From: Marinomonas polaris DSM 16579
GTDB taxonomy: Bacteria; Pseudomonadota; Gammaproteobacteria; Pseudomonadales; Marinomonadaceae
NCBI RefSeq assembly: GCF_900129155.1
Contig: NZ_FQVF01000003.1
Coordinates: forward strand, 344,734 to 408,733
Direction: 5' to 3'
Length of the DNA stretch: 64,000 nucleotides
Position 1 is the stretch's first letter. Every line of letters begins with the position of its first letter. Shown piece by piece: positions 25,442-33,005 of the stretch. A model generated the notes under the pieces. The model ran no database searches and was not told the origin of the DNA. It was given only the letters and a program-made list of their open reading frames with translations. The position numbers and the translations under genes are program-made.

Positions 25442-26914
25442 CTATTTATTCCTATAAGCAAGCCATCGTTTAAAAGAAAAGAAAATTGACCCAAGTGTCA
25501 GTACGATAAAGAACCATGTAATCGGTCCTCTGAAGAAAATAGACATGTCATAGTTACCAATTAACAATGATCTCCTAAGGTTATCTTCAAACATAGGGCC
25601 TAATATGAATCCTATTAAAAAAGGTGCAGAAGCAATCCCAGTTTTATTGAATATATAACCTAGAACACCAAAGCCCATCATTAACCAAATATCAAACGTA
25701 TTGTTATTGACGGCATAGGCACCATAGACACAAAACATCACAATGATTGGGAATAATATTTCCTTTGGAACATCTGCGATTTTTGAGAAATATTTTATAG
25801 CGCCAAGCCCAACTACTAATAAAAATAAGGAGCTGACCATGATTCCTATGAAGAGCGCGTAGATGAGCGAGAGATTATCTTGGAACATTAAAGGACCAGG
25901 TGTCAGTCCATGAATCATGAATGCCCCCAGAATAATCGCCGTCACCACATCTCCAGGAATCCCAAGAGAAAGCAAAGGAATCATAGTTGCCCCTGCTACA
26001 CCGTTGTTTCCAGCTTCGGCTGCTGCAACGCCCTCTATTTCACCTTTACCAAAATTTTCTCTATTAGGAGATTTTCTTCTCGCCTCACTGTAAGAAATAA
26101 AGGCTGCTGCGGTCGCACCACTACCTGGAATAGCACCAATGATGACGCCAATGAAACTGCCTCGAACAATCGTTTTAAGACATCTTTTAAACTCACTCCA
26201 AGAAACCTCTTTACCATTTGCATTGATAACAATTTTTGATGCGACTTTTCGTTGGTAAAAATCAATCACTTCAGGGATAGCAAAAAGACCAATTAGCAGG
26301 GGTATGAACGAGATTCCATCCATCAAATTGTAGTCATCAAAAGTGAGTCTTTGAGATCCATAAACAGGGTCTAAACCTACTAAGGAAATCATGAGCCCTA
26401 ATGCAGCCGCTAAAAAGCCTTTGAGAACTGAAGCCCCTGATAAAGACACGATGATGGTCAGGGAGAAACAGATAAGCCAAAAGAATTCCGGAGCACCAAA
26501 ATTTAAAGCTATTTTCGCAAGGTACGCAGCAAAAAATATCAGTGAAATATTAGATATGATATCGGCTATCACTGAAGAATATAGGGACATTTTTAGTGCT
26601 TTCTTCGCCTCGCCATTTTGCGCCATAGGATAGCCATCCAATAGCGTACAAGCTGAAGCAGGTGTGCCTGGTGTACGGATCAATATTGCTGTTATCGACC
26701 CACCATACATACCACCTTTATATATCCCCACTAGTAGAAGTATCGCTGAGACAGGCTCCATAGAGAATGTAAAAGGCAATGCTAACGCCACAGCCATGGT
26801 TGTTGTAAGCCCAGGAATAGCACCAATTACAACACCTAAAAAGACACCGATAGCAATTGCAATGAAGTTATCCCACACAAAAAAGAGCGATAAAACTTCT
26901 GAAAAATTTTCCAT
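25442..26914 (-). CDS. tctA: Tripartite tricarboxylate transporter large permease (TctA family)
   Basis: A 490-residue membrane protein with about a dozen hydrophobic segments, the large subunit of a TTT importer that uses an ion gradient. Family motifs are GAIPGLTTTMAVALALP near the N-terminus, RTPGTPASACTLLDGYP and its second-half equivalent IIGAIPGSGATAAAFISY. GGATTG precedes the ATG. The order binding protein, small permease, large permease follows the usual tctCBA arrangement. Confidence 0.95.
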   Translation of the reverse strand: MENFSEVLSLFFVWDNFIAIAIGVFLGVVIGAIPGLTTTMAVALALPFTFSMEPVSAILLLVGIYKGGMYGGSITAILIRTPGTPASACTLLDGYPMAQNGEAKKALKMSLYSSVIADIISNISLIFFAAYLAKIALNFGAPEFFWLICFSLTIIVSLSGASVLKGFLAAALGLMISLVGLDPVYGSQRLTFDDYNLMDGISFIPLLIGLFAIPEVIDFYQRKVASKIVINANGKEVSWSEFKRCLKTIVRGSFIGVIIGAIPGSGATAAAFISYSEARRKSPNRENFGKGEIEGVAAAEAGNNGVAGATMIPLLSLGIPGDVVTAIILGAFMIHGLTPGPLMFQDNLSLIYALFIGIMVSSLFLLVVGLGAIKYFSKIADVPKEILFPIIVMFCVYGAYAVNNNTFDIWLMMGFGVLGYIFNKTGIASAPFLIGFILGPMFEDNLRRSLLIGNYDMSIFFRGPITWFFIVLTLGSIFFSFKRWLAYRNK

Positions 26915-26946
26915 AAAACAATCCTAAATATACTCAAGAATCTTAT

Positions 26947-27438
26947 TTAATAAGGCATTACAGGTAATGGCACACCTAGAACCTTGGTAAACAATAAAGT
27001 GATAACAACAGGAATAATAAATGCGAGGCTATATACCCATTTTTTTCGAATTGGGTGAGCAGCAAAGAGTATAAGAGTGGCTAGGACGCCACTAAATATG
27101 GCGCCAATTAACTCAAAAAAAGACAAATAGACTACCAACGCCAGAGCCATTAACAAAAACCGTAAAACGGGGCCTCGTTCAGAACCAGCGGATTCCTTAT
27201 TGTCTTTATCATTACGGAATAAACCTTGGATAATGAGCAAAATCGCTATTAGAAAAATCAACCACCCCATATAACGAGGTAGCCAGCTTGGAGACATCAT
27301 AGGATTCTGAACCATTGCCGGCTCAGTTACATATTGAGGGACAAGATAAAACAGTAACAGACAAGCCAAGGCCAGCATCACACTGCCAACCAAGACTGTC
27401 GAAATATCAGCAGATGATTGCTTAGAACCTTTGAACAT
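26947..27438 (-). CDS. tctB: Tripartite tricarboxylate transporter small permease (TctB family)
   Basis: A 163-residue membrane protein with four predicted hydrophobic helices, matching the small TctB subunit. The frame is open from an ATG overlapping the tctC stop (27513), but AAGG lies eight bases before ATG 27438 and the shorter product has normal family length. It is flanked by tctC and tctA. TctB sequences are poorly conserved, so the call rests largely on size, topology and position. Confidence 0.88.
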   Translation of the reverse strand: MFKGSKQSSADISTVLVGSVMLALACLLLFYLVPQYVTEPAMVQNPMMSPSWLPRYMGWLIFLIAILLIIQGLFRNDKDNKESAGSERGPVLRFLLMALALVVYLSFFELIGAIFSGVLATLILFAAHPIRKKWVYSLAFIIPVVITLLFTKVLGVPLPVMPY

Positions 27439-27512
27439 TTTAGGTACCTTATTAAGCTTACTAGTATTTAGAGAGGTAAGAAAAAACCTACCTCTCTCGC
27501 TCGGTAGCCGCA

Positions 27513-28499
27513 TTAGTTCTGACGAACACCAGCTTCTTCAGCAACCATTTTCCAACGTTCAACTTCTGAGGCGATGAAAGACTTAAACTCCTCACCAGAA
27601 ACAGAGCTCTTCTCAGCGCCCATTTTATCGATGAATTCAGTAAACTCTTTTCTTTCTTTCACGCGCTGCAATGCCGCTTGCAATACCTCAACACCTTCAT
27701 CCGGGAAGTCATTTCCTGCAATTACGCCATTCCACACCGTTGTCACAAACCCTCCCAAATCATAACCTTCAGTTTCTATAACCGTTGGCACATTAGGTAA
27801 TGCCTTGAAACGAGTTTTTGAAGTAACTGCAAGGGCTTTTAAACCACCAGACTGAATATGAGGAAGAACGGTAGAAGCGTTCTCAAATGAGACATCAACA
27901 TCCCCACTTAAAAGAGCAGGAAGTGCTGCACCACTGCCAGGGAATGGAACAGCAGTAAGTTTTGTTTTAGTCAGTGTTTTAAATAACTCCCCAGACATAT
28001 GTATGGAGCTGCCTACTCCTGGATGACTGAAGGTCATAGGCTTAGATTTAGCCGCTGTAATAAATTCAGCAACGGTGTTATACGGACTACTAGAAGGCAC
28101 AACCATAATATTTGGAGCATCAAGCAGCTTTTCTATAAATTTGAAATCGCTTACAGCGTCATAAGGAAGGTTAGGATAGATGGAAGCTCCAATTACATGT
28201 CCAGGTGATGCCATCAAAATTGTGTGATCAGCATCACGACCACCACGAGCAAGTCGACCCGTCGCTACCGTTGAACCAGCACCAGGTCGGTTCTCTACTA
28301 TGATGTTTACGTCCAGTTCTTTTTGCAGTAAATCCGCCACTTGACGCGACAGTACATCCGTATTGCCACCCGCAGAATACGGCACTACTAAGTGAATATC
28401 CTTCGTTGGCCAATCAGCATAAACAGTACTTGCCCCCAATCCCATCACAACACTTGAAGTAGCAAGGGAAATCGCGATAACAGCATTTTTAATCTTCAT
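27513..28499 (-). CDS. tctC: Tripartite tricarboxylate transporter substrate-binding protein (TctC/Bug family)
   Basis: A 328-residue periplasmic binding protein with a signal peptide ending at about STVYA-DWP. The mature N-terminus, WPTKDIHLVVPYSAGGNTDV, is the Bug-family signature and contains the carboxylate-binding loop. GAGG lies close before the ATG. Ligands of this family are di- or tricarboxylates and related acids. In this locus a C5-C6 dicarboxylate such as 2-oxoadipate or D-2-hydroxyglutarate would make sense, but the sequence does not prove it. Confidence 0.95.
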   Translation of the reverse strand: MKIKNAVIAISLATSSVVMGLGASTVYADWPTKDIHLVVPYSAGGNTDVLSRQVADLLQKELDVNIIVENRPGAGSTVATGRLARGGRDADHTILMASPGHVIGASIYPNLPYDAVSDFKFIEKLLDAPNIMVVPSSSPYNTVAEFITAAKSKPMTFSHPGVGSSIHMSGELFKTLTKTKLTAVPFPGSGAALPALLSGDVDVSFENASTVLPHIQSGGLKALAVTSKTRFKALPNVPTVIETEGYDLGGFVTTVWNGVIAGNDFPDEGVEVLQAALQRVKERKEFTEFIDKMGAEKSSVSGEEFKSFIASEVERWKMVAEEAGVRQN

Positions 28500-28606
28500 T
28501 TTTTGCCTCTTTTATTTTTATTTCGGCTTTGGATTTTATTTGTATGTTCGATACACATACTCTTAAAAAGACAAGCACAAGACAACATCAAAATATGAAC
28601 ACCTTT

Positions 28607-28623
28607 CATTCATTTTATGAATG
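28607..28623. promoter_or_regulatory. 17-bp palindrome, site 1
   Basis: CATTCAT-TTT-ATGAATG is a perfect 7+3+7 dyad about 110 bases upstream of tctC. It shares its CATTC...GAATG half-sites and exact length with site 2. Confidence 0.45.
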
Positions 28624-28809
28624 CATGATTTTTTCATGTTTTACCCTCCTCAAAAAAAACACATATAGAAAAATTAAAAAAAACCAACAAAAACAAAAAT
28701 TAACATTTTCAAAAACTAAAATCGCATAAGGAAAGTAATCACTCCAAATCTAAATAACTTCAAGATCAATGTCCTTATCCTACTAGAAAATATTGAATTA
28801 AAGGCCTTC

Positions 28810-28826
28810 CATTCAAATTTGGAATG
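28810..28826. promoter_or_regulatory. 17-bp palindrome, site 2
   Basis: CATTCAAATTTGGAATG has the same half-sites and spacing as site 1 and lies about 135 bases upstream of the HglS-like gene. Confidence 0.4.
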
Positions 28827-28958
28827 ATGTTATGCATATAAATCGCTTTATGTTTTGAGCTAATCTACATCAAACTGATTCGTGTTAAAGGTTTAAATGA
28901 ACCTACTCGTCCGCAGATTAAAAAAATCCAATTAAATAATTCTGAAAGGTTTTTAACC

Positions 28959-30365
28959 ATGCAGCCAAAGAATGAGAGTTTTGTTAATCCATCTGAAATC
29001 CGTGCGCGGTTTTCTAAGCACATGTCTGATATGTACCGAGAAGAAGTGCCTCTTTATGGTGACCTACTCACTTTAGTAGAGGACATAAATCAAGAAGTAC
29101 TAGAAAAATCACCAAATACTAAAGCTCATTTAGAACGAACAGGCGAGTTGAAACGCCTATCAATGGAACGTCATGGTGCTATTCGTGTAGGCACACCATC
29201 TGAGCTTTCAACGATTCGTCGTCTTTTTGCCGTCATGGGAATGGAGCCAGTTGGATACTACGATTTAACACCTGCTGGTGTACCAGTGCACTCCACAGCG
29301 TTTCGCGCAGTACATGAGGAAGACTTACAAATCAGTCCTTTTCGAGTTTTCACATCGTTACTTAGACTCGAATTGATAGATAACTCAGAGACACAGCAAC
29401 TCGCAGCAGACACACTGGCTAAACGACAGATATTCACTCCGAGAGTATTAGAACTAATCGAACAGTTTGAACTCAACGGTGGACTGAGCCAAGCTAATGC
29501 TGAGACTTTTATTGATGAAGCGTTAGAAACGTTTCGCTGGCACACGACTGCAACCGTCACAAGTGACGAATATAAAAAGCTACATGATCAGCACAGATTA
29601 ATTGCGGATGTGGTTGCTTTCAAGGGTCCTCACATCAACCACTTGACCCCTCGCACGCTAGATATCGACCAAGTTCAAACTCAAATGCCAGCTCGAAATA
29701 TTACGCCGAAAGCCGTTGTTGAAGGCCCACCACGTCGTAATTGCCCTATTTTACTGCGCCAAACTAGCTTCAAAGCCTTGCAAGAAAAAGTGGCGTTCAG
29801 CGACCAAGGCAGTGAAGCAGGCAGCCACACTGCTCGTTTCGGCGAGATTGAACAACGTGGTGCGGCTTTGACTCCAAAGGGTAGAACGCTATATGACGAA
29901 TTACTGAATGCTAGTCGGTCTGAATTGAAAGAATTTCCTAATGAGGAAAATGCACAGCTCTACACAGAAATACTAGAAAAACACTTTTCTCAGTTCCCAG
30001 ACAGTCATAAAGAAATGCACGATCAGAACCTCGCCTACTTCCGCTATTTTGTAACGAACAAAGGCTATGAGGCATTGAACAATAAAACATTTCCAACTAA
30101 TTTAAAGGACTTGATTAACGCCGGCTACATCGAGTACGAGCCGCTAGTATATGAAGACTTCCTACCTGTTAGTGCTGCTGGAATTTTCCAATCAAACCTC
30201 GGAGATAACGCTCAAACAGACTACAAAATTTCATCCAATCAGACAGAATTTCAAAATTTTCTTGGGGCAGAAGTACTTAACGAGCTAGCTCTTTATGCTA
30301 ATACGCAAAAGCGATCAATAATCAAATGTGGCGAAGCACTCAATCTTGCACAGCTTAAAGCTTAA
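28959..30365 (+). CDS. hglS: 2-oxoadipate dioxygenase/decarboxylase family protein (HglS/YdcJ)
   Basis: A 468-residue DUF1338-family protein. The characterised member HglS of Pseudomonas putida converts 2-oxoadipate to D-2-hydroxyglutarate with O2 and Fe(II) in lysine catabolism. The metal ligands and the substrate Arg known from that enzyme fall at matching positions with a constant offset of two: His72 and Arg76 in RHGAIRVG, His228 in HINHLTPR and Glu296 in RFGEIEQRG. AAAGG precedes the ATG. It is divergent from the tctCBA - dehydrogenase - etfBA operon, whose dehydrogenase could use its product. Function by family and context is strong, but unproven here. Confidence 0.9.
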   Translation: MQPKNESFVNPSEIRARFSKHMSDMYREEVPLYGDLLTLVEDINQEVLEKSPNTKAHLERTGELKRLSMERHGAIRVGTPSELSTIRRLFAVMGMEPVGYYDLTPAGVPVHSTAFRAVHEEDLQISPFRVFTSLLRLELIDNSETQQLAADTLAKRQIFTPRVLELIEQFELNGGLSQANAETFIDEALETFRWHTTATVTSDEYKKLHDQHRLIADVVAFKGPHINHLTPRTLDIDQVQTQMPARNITPKAVVEGPPRRNCPILLRQTSFKALQEKVAFSDQGSEAGSHTARFGEIEQRGAALTPKGRTLYDELLNASRSELKEFPNEENAQLYTEILEKHFSQFPDSHKEMHDQNLAYFRYFVTNKGYEALNNKTFPTNLKDLINAGYIEYEPLVYEDFLPVSAAGIFQSNLGDNAQTDYKISSNQTEFQNFLGAEVLNELALYANTQKRSIIKCGEALNLAQLKA

Positions 30366-30395
30366 TATCAAATAGTGGAGCCGAATCCAAACTAC

Positions 30396-30429
30396 CTGTT
30401 TGCAATGCATTCATGAACATTGCAAACAG
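30396..30429 (+). terminator. Strong hairpin after the HglS-like gene
   Basis: CTGTTTGCAATG and CATTGCAAACAG form a perfect 12-bp stem with a 10-base loop, 30 bases after the stop. There is no U-tract, so it may be an mRNA-stabilising hairpin rather than a classical terminator. Confidence 0.5.
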
Positions 30430-30723
30430 TCCAAACGCATGTAAGTACACCACTAACTAAGTGATATATTTCGCTCATTGGCGATAAAAATCGGCTAGAA
30501 AATCTGACTAAAAAAGTATCTGTAGGATTAATCGCAACTCAGCACTAATCGACGAAGAAGAGAGCTAACCACTCTTTTTTTATGCCTGCACGAAAATGAC
30601 AGTAATATCACTCACATCATAAGCGCAAAAAACAAGCTCAAAAACTGCTAAACACTACCAAAAAACGGATAACAAAGGATAAGAAATGGATAAAGTAAGG
30701 ATAAAGTAAGGATAAACAGACAC
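30430..30723. other. Intergenic region, nothing recognised
   Basis: No gene or convincing RNA was found. It ends with a short run of GGATAA-containing repeats (AAAGTAAGGATAA twice, about 30690-30716) before the tRNA terminator. Confidence 0.4.
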
Positions 30724-30756
30724 AAAAAAAGGGCTTACGAATTAACGTAAGCCCTT
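30724..30756 (-). terminator. Terminator downstream of the tRNA-Val fragment
   Basis: On the minus strand GGGCTTACG-TTAATT-CGTAAGCCC is followed by T7. It lies 20 bases beyond the CCA end of the tRNA fragment, where a tRNA terminator belongs. Confidence 0.85.
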
Positions 30757-30776
30757 GATTCTATTACTTAATTATG

Positions 30777-30824
30777 TGGTAGGACTAAGCAGATTCGAAC
30801 TGCTGACCTCTACCATGTCAAGGT
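30777..30824 (-). other. 3' fragment of tRNA-Val(GAC), probable integration attachment site
   Basis: Read on the minus strand the sequence has the anticodon loop CTTGACA, the 3' side of the anticodon stem, the variable loop, the T-arm with GTTCGAATC, the acceptor strand and TACCA. It matches the 3' 48 bases of bacterial tRNA-Val(GAC). The 5' half (acceptor, D-arm) is absent: upstream bases are unrelated. Such fragments are left when an element recombines into a tRNA gene using its 3' end, so this is probably an att site at a scar or element boundary. Confidence 0.85.
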
Positions 30825-30897
30825 TACTTTGAATATTCCCTTACATGGCAATGAACTACTTTATATAACGTATTCAATGCCTTAGTAAACATACATC

Positions 30898-31104
30898 CTT
30901 TGAATCAAAGCAATATAAGGCAATAAAACTCTATATCAGGGGATTTTGGCCCATTTTGATCCCATCTTGGTCCATGACCTCTACCCTTCGAATCAAAGCA
31001 TCTCAAATTAGCCCATACCTTAAAAGCAAAAATCCCCATAAATACATGATTTCAATTGCTTTGAATCAAAGAATACTTTTGGACATTTTTGTTACTTTGA
31101 TTCG
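30898..31104. repeat. Repeated 13-bp palindrome CTTTGAATCAAAG beside the att site
   Basis: Perfect copies lie at 30898-30910 and 31059-31071. A one-mismatch copy (CTTCGAATCAAAG) is at 30986-30998 and a partial inverted copy (CTTTGATTCG) at 31095-31104. TGACCTCTACC at 30975-30985 also repeats 11 bases of the tRNA fragment (30804-30814). Together they resemble the arm and core sites of an integrase or excisionase. No integrase gene is present nearby. The rest of 30825-31370 has no gene. Confidence 0.6.
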
Positions 31105-31370
31105 TAGTAAACTTGAATTTTCGTGGGATTACAATCTTCCCATCACCACAAAAGGTCTACAAAAATAACCTATAAAGTATTATTTTGTAGACCAAGCCAC
31201 AAAAAAATTTGCTGGAAACTAACCTATTCACGCTCAATTTTTCCTTATAGCGACTTCCATTTACTCACTCTTCACAACGACTAGAATGTAATTACCCACA
31301 CTATTCAAATTAACCTTTGATCTGATAAACCACCATATTCAGATTGAAATATGATTTTATTAATAGTGTT

Positions 31371-32195
31371 ATGTGGATATGGCAGCAAGAAAACTGGCCT
31401 AACTTTACATGGGATAAAAATGTTATAAAGCCCATGTTAAGAGAAGCGCGCCTTAACCAAGGGGTTCTATTGGGTAAAATGGTCAGTCAATCCCATGATA
31501 AAAAGCAAAGTATGCTGGATACACTTTTGGCCAACATCGTGAACTCAAGCGCCATTGAAGGTGAAAAACTGAATGCCTTTTCAGTACGCTCCTCACTAGC
31601 CAACAAATTCGGTTTGACAGAAGAAAACTCGTTTCCTACTACTGAGCAAACTGATGGGATCGCTGAGATAATGATCGATGCCATTGAGAACCTTGATTCA
31701 ACACTGAGTTTAAAGAGAATTCTAAATTGGCATGAAAAACTATTTCCTAAAGGCTATGCCATGCTCAGCCCTATCATGTGTGGCCAGTTACGAGGAAGTG
31801 AACCAATGCAGGTTGTTTCTGGTCGTATTGATCGTCCTACCATTCACTTTGAAGCCCCGCCACGAGAAGTGCTTGATACAGAATTAGATCATTTTATCCG
31901 ATGGTTTAATGACTCAAAAAAAGAAGCTTCACTAGATCCATTATTAAGAGCCGCTATCACTCAAATTTGGTTTGTCACTTTACATACATTAAACGATGGA
32001 AACGGTCGTATCACTCGATAACTTACAGACCTAGCATTAGCTCAAGCTGAGAGCCAATCTGTTCGATTTTATGCAATGTCAGTGAGCATATTGGCAAATA
32101 GTAAAAGCTACTATGAAATCCTTGAACAAACACAAAAAGGGAGCGTAAACATCACAACATGGTTAGAGAAAGGGACTTATTCGCATGTTCCATAA
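31371..32195 (+). pseudogene. Fic family protein, broken by an in-frame stop and truncated
   Basis: The N-terminal two thirds of a Fic/DOC-type AMP-transferase: MWIWQQENWPNFTWD, the inhibitory-helix region SSAIEGEKL and the catalytic motif HTLNDGNGRITR, which keeps the active His. Immediately after the motif comes TAA (32019-32021), then the frame continues with the family sequence LTDLALAQAES to WLEKG before breaking at a repeated element. The C-terminal winged-helix part is missing. The ATG at 31371 gives the family start; a TTG at 31344 is also in frame. Without stop-codon suppression no full protein can be made. Confidence 0.85.
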
Positions 32196-32273
32196 CAAGT
32201 CAAAATACATTGGCAGAAACTACATGAGGATTTTCGAGTTTAATAATGTCTAGTAAAATCGGAGACACTCAGA
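32172..32273 (+). repeat. Repeat copy A, about 100 bp, at the broken end of fic
   Basis: This stretch is about 85% identical by eye to 62159-62260. Shared landmarks are ACTTATTC, ATGTTCC, AACAAGTCA, TACATTGGCAGAAAC and AGGATTTTCGAGTTTA. It begins GGGAC-TTATTCGCAT-GTTCC, an imperfect inverted repeat like an insertion-sequence end, exactly where Fic homology stops. Confidence 0.7.
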
Positions 32274-32303
32274 TGAGTCCATTCCATTGCTTACCTTGGA
32301 ACA

Positions 32304-33005
32304 TCAACCCCACTCCACTTCCGTGACAAGCATATAACCTGCGCCATAGACGGTTTTGATTAGAGCATTTTTATCATTTTCTGGTTGGATTTTTTTACGC
32401 AAGCGAGAAACGCGTACGTCAATACTGCGATCATAAGGCACTGTATTTTCTCCCAATAATTGGTCACGTGACAGTATTTGATAGGGATGTTTAAGTAGAG
32501 CCATTAGCATATCTGCTTCTGCGCGACTCAAGGTTTCTTGACGTGGTGTATCAGTATTGAGTGTAAGTGACCCAGGATGATAAGTAAGCCCAGAAAATCG
32601 AGCGTATTGAGTTTTATTAACAGGCTTTTCTTCGTGTAATTGCATACGCCGCTGCAAGCTTTGCACCCGTGCGACTAATTCACGCGGTTCAAAGGGTTTG
32701 GTTATGTAATCGTCTGCTCCGAGTTCAAGTCCAAGCACACGATCAGTGAGGGCGTCTCTTCCTGACACTATAATAATGCCGATATTTTTGTGCTGTAAGC
32801 GTCGAATCAGGTCGATGCCGTCCATGTCGGGTAATGTCAGATCAATAATACAAATATCTGGTTGTTTAGCCGCAATTTTTTGCTCTGCTTCTAGACCATT
32901 ACCAAAGTATTTTGTGTCAAAATAGAATTGATTCAGTGTATTACAAATCAAGGTTCCCAGATCTTTTTCATCTTCAACGATATAAATCAGACATTTCTTA
33001 GTCAT
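32304..33005 (-). CDS. OmpR-family response regulator
   Basis: A 233-residue response regulator. The receiver domain (~5-118) has the phospho-acceptor Asp in DICIIDLTLPDMDG and the conserved Lys in YITKPFEPREL. The C-terminal winged helix (~135-230) has LSRAEADMLMALLKHP and SIDVRVSRLRKKI. It overlaps the end of the histidine kinase gene by 8 bases, so the two are translated together. Its likely target is the divergent ABC-importer operon starting at 36055. Confidence 0.94.
   Translation of the reverse strand: MTKKCLIYIVEDEKDLGTLICNTLNQFYFDTKYFGNGLEAEQKIAAKQPDICIIDLTLPDMDGIDLIRRLQHKNIGIIIVSGRDALTDRVLGLELGADDYITKPFEPRELVARVQSLQRRMQLHEEKPVNKTQYARFSGLTYHPGSLTLNTDTPRQETLSRAEADMLMALLKHPYQILSRDQLLGENTVPYDRSIDVRVSRLRKKIQPENDKNALIKTVYGAGYMLVTEVEWG

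Larger units (their letters stand above)
28500..28958. promoter_or_regulatory. Divergent promoter region between tctC and the HglS-like gene
   Basis: This AT-rich 459-base stretch has no gene. It contains two 17-bp dyads of the same form, CATTC-N7-GAATG, at 28607-28623 and 28810-28826. There is a further imperfect inverted repeat, GTATGT...ACATAC, at 28542-28560. It must hold the promoters of both divergent transcripts. Confidence 0.55.

Noticed and set aside
30777..30824. A complete tRNA gene.
   Set aside because: Only the 3' half is present; the bases where the D-arm and 5' acceptor strand should be do not pair with the retained strand.
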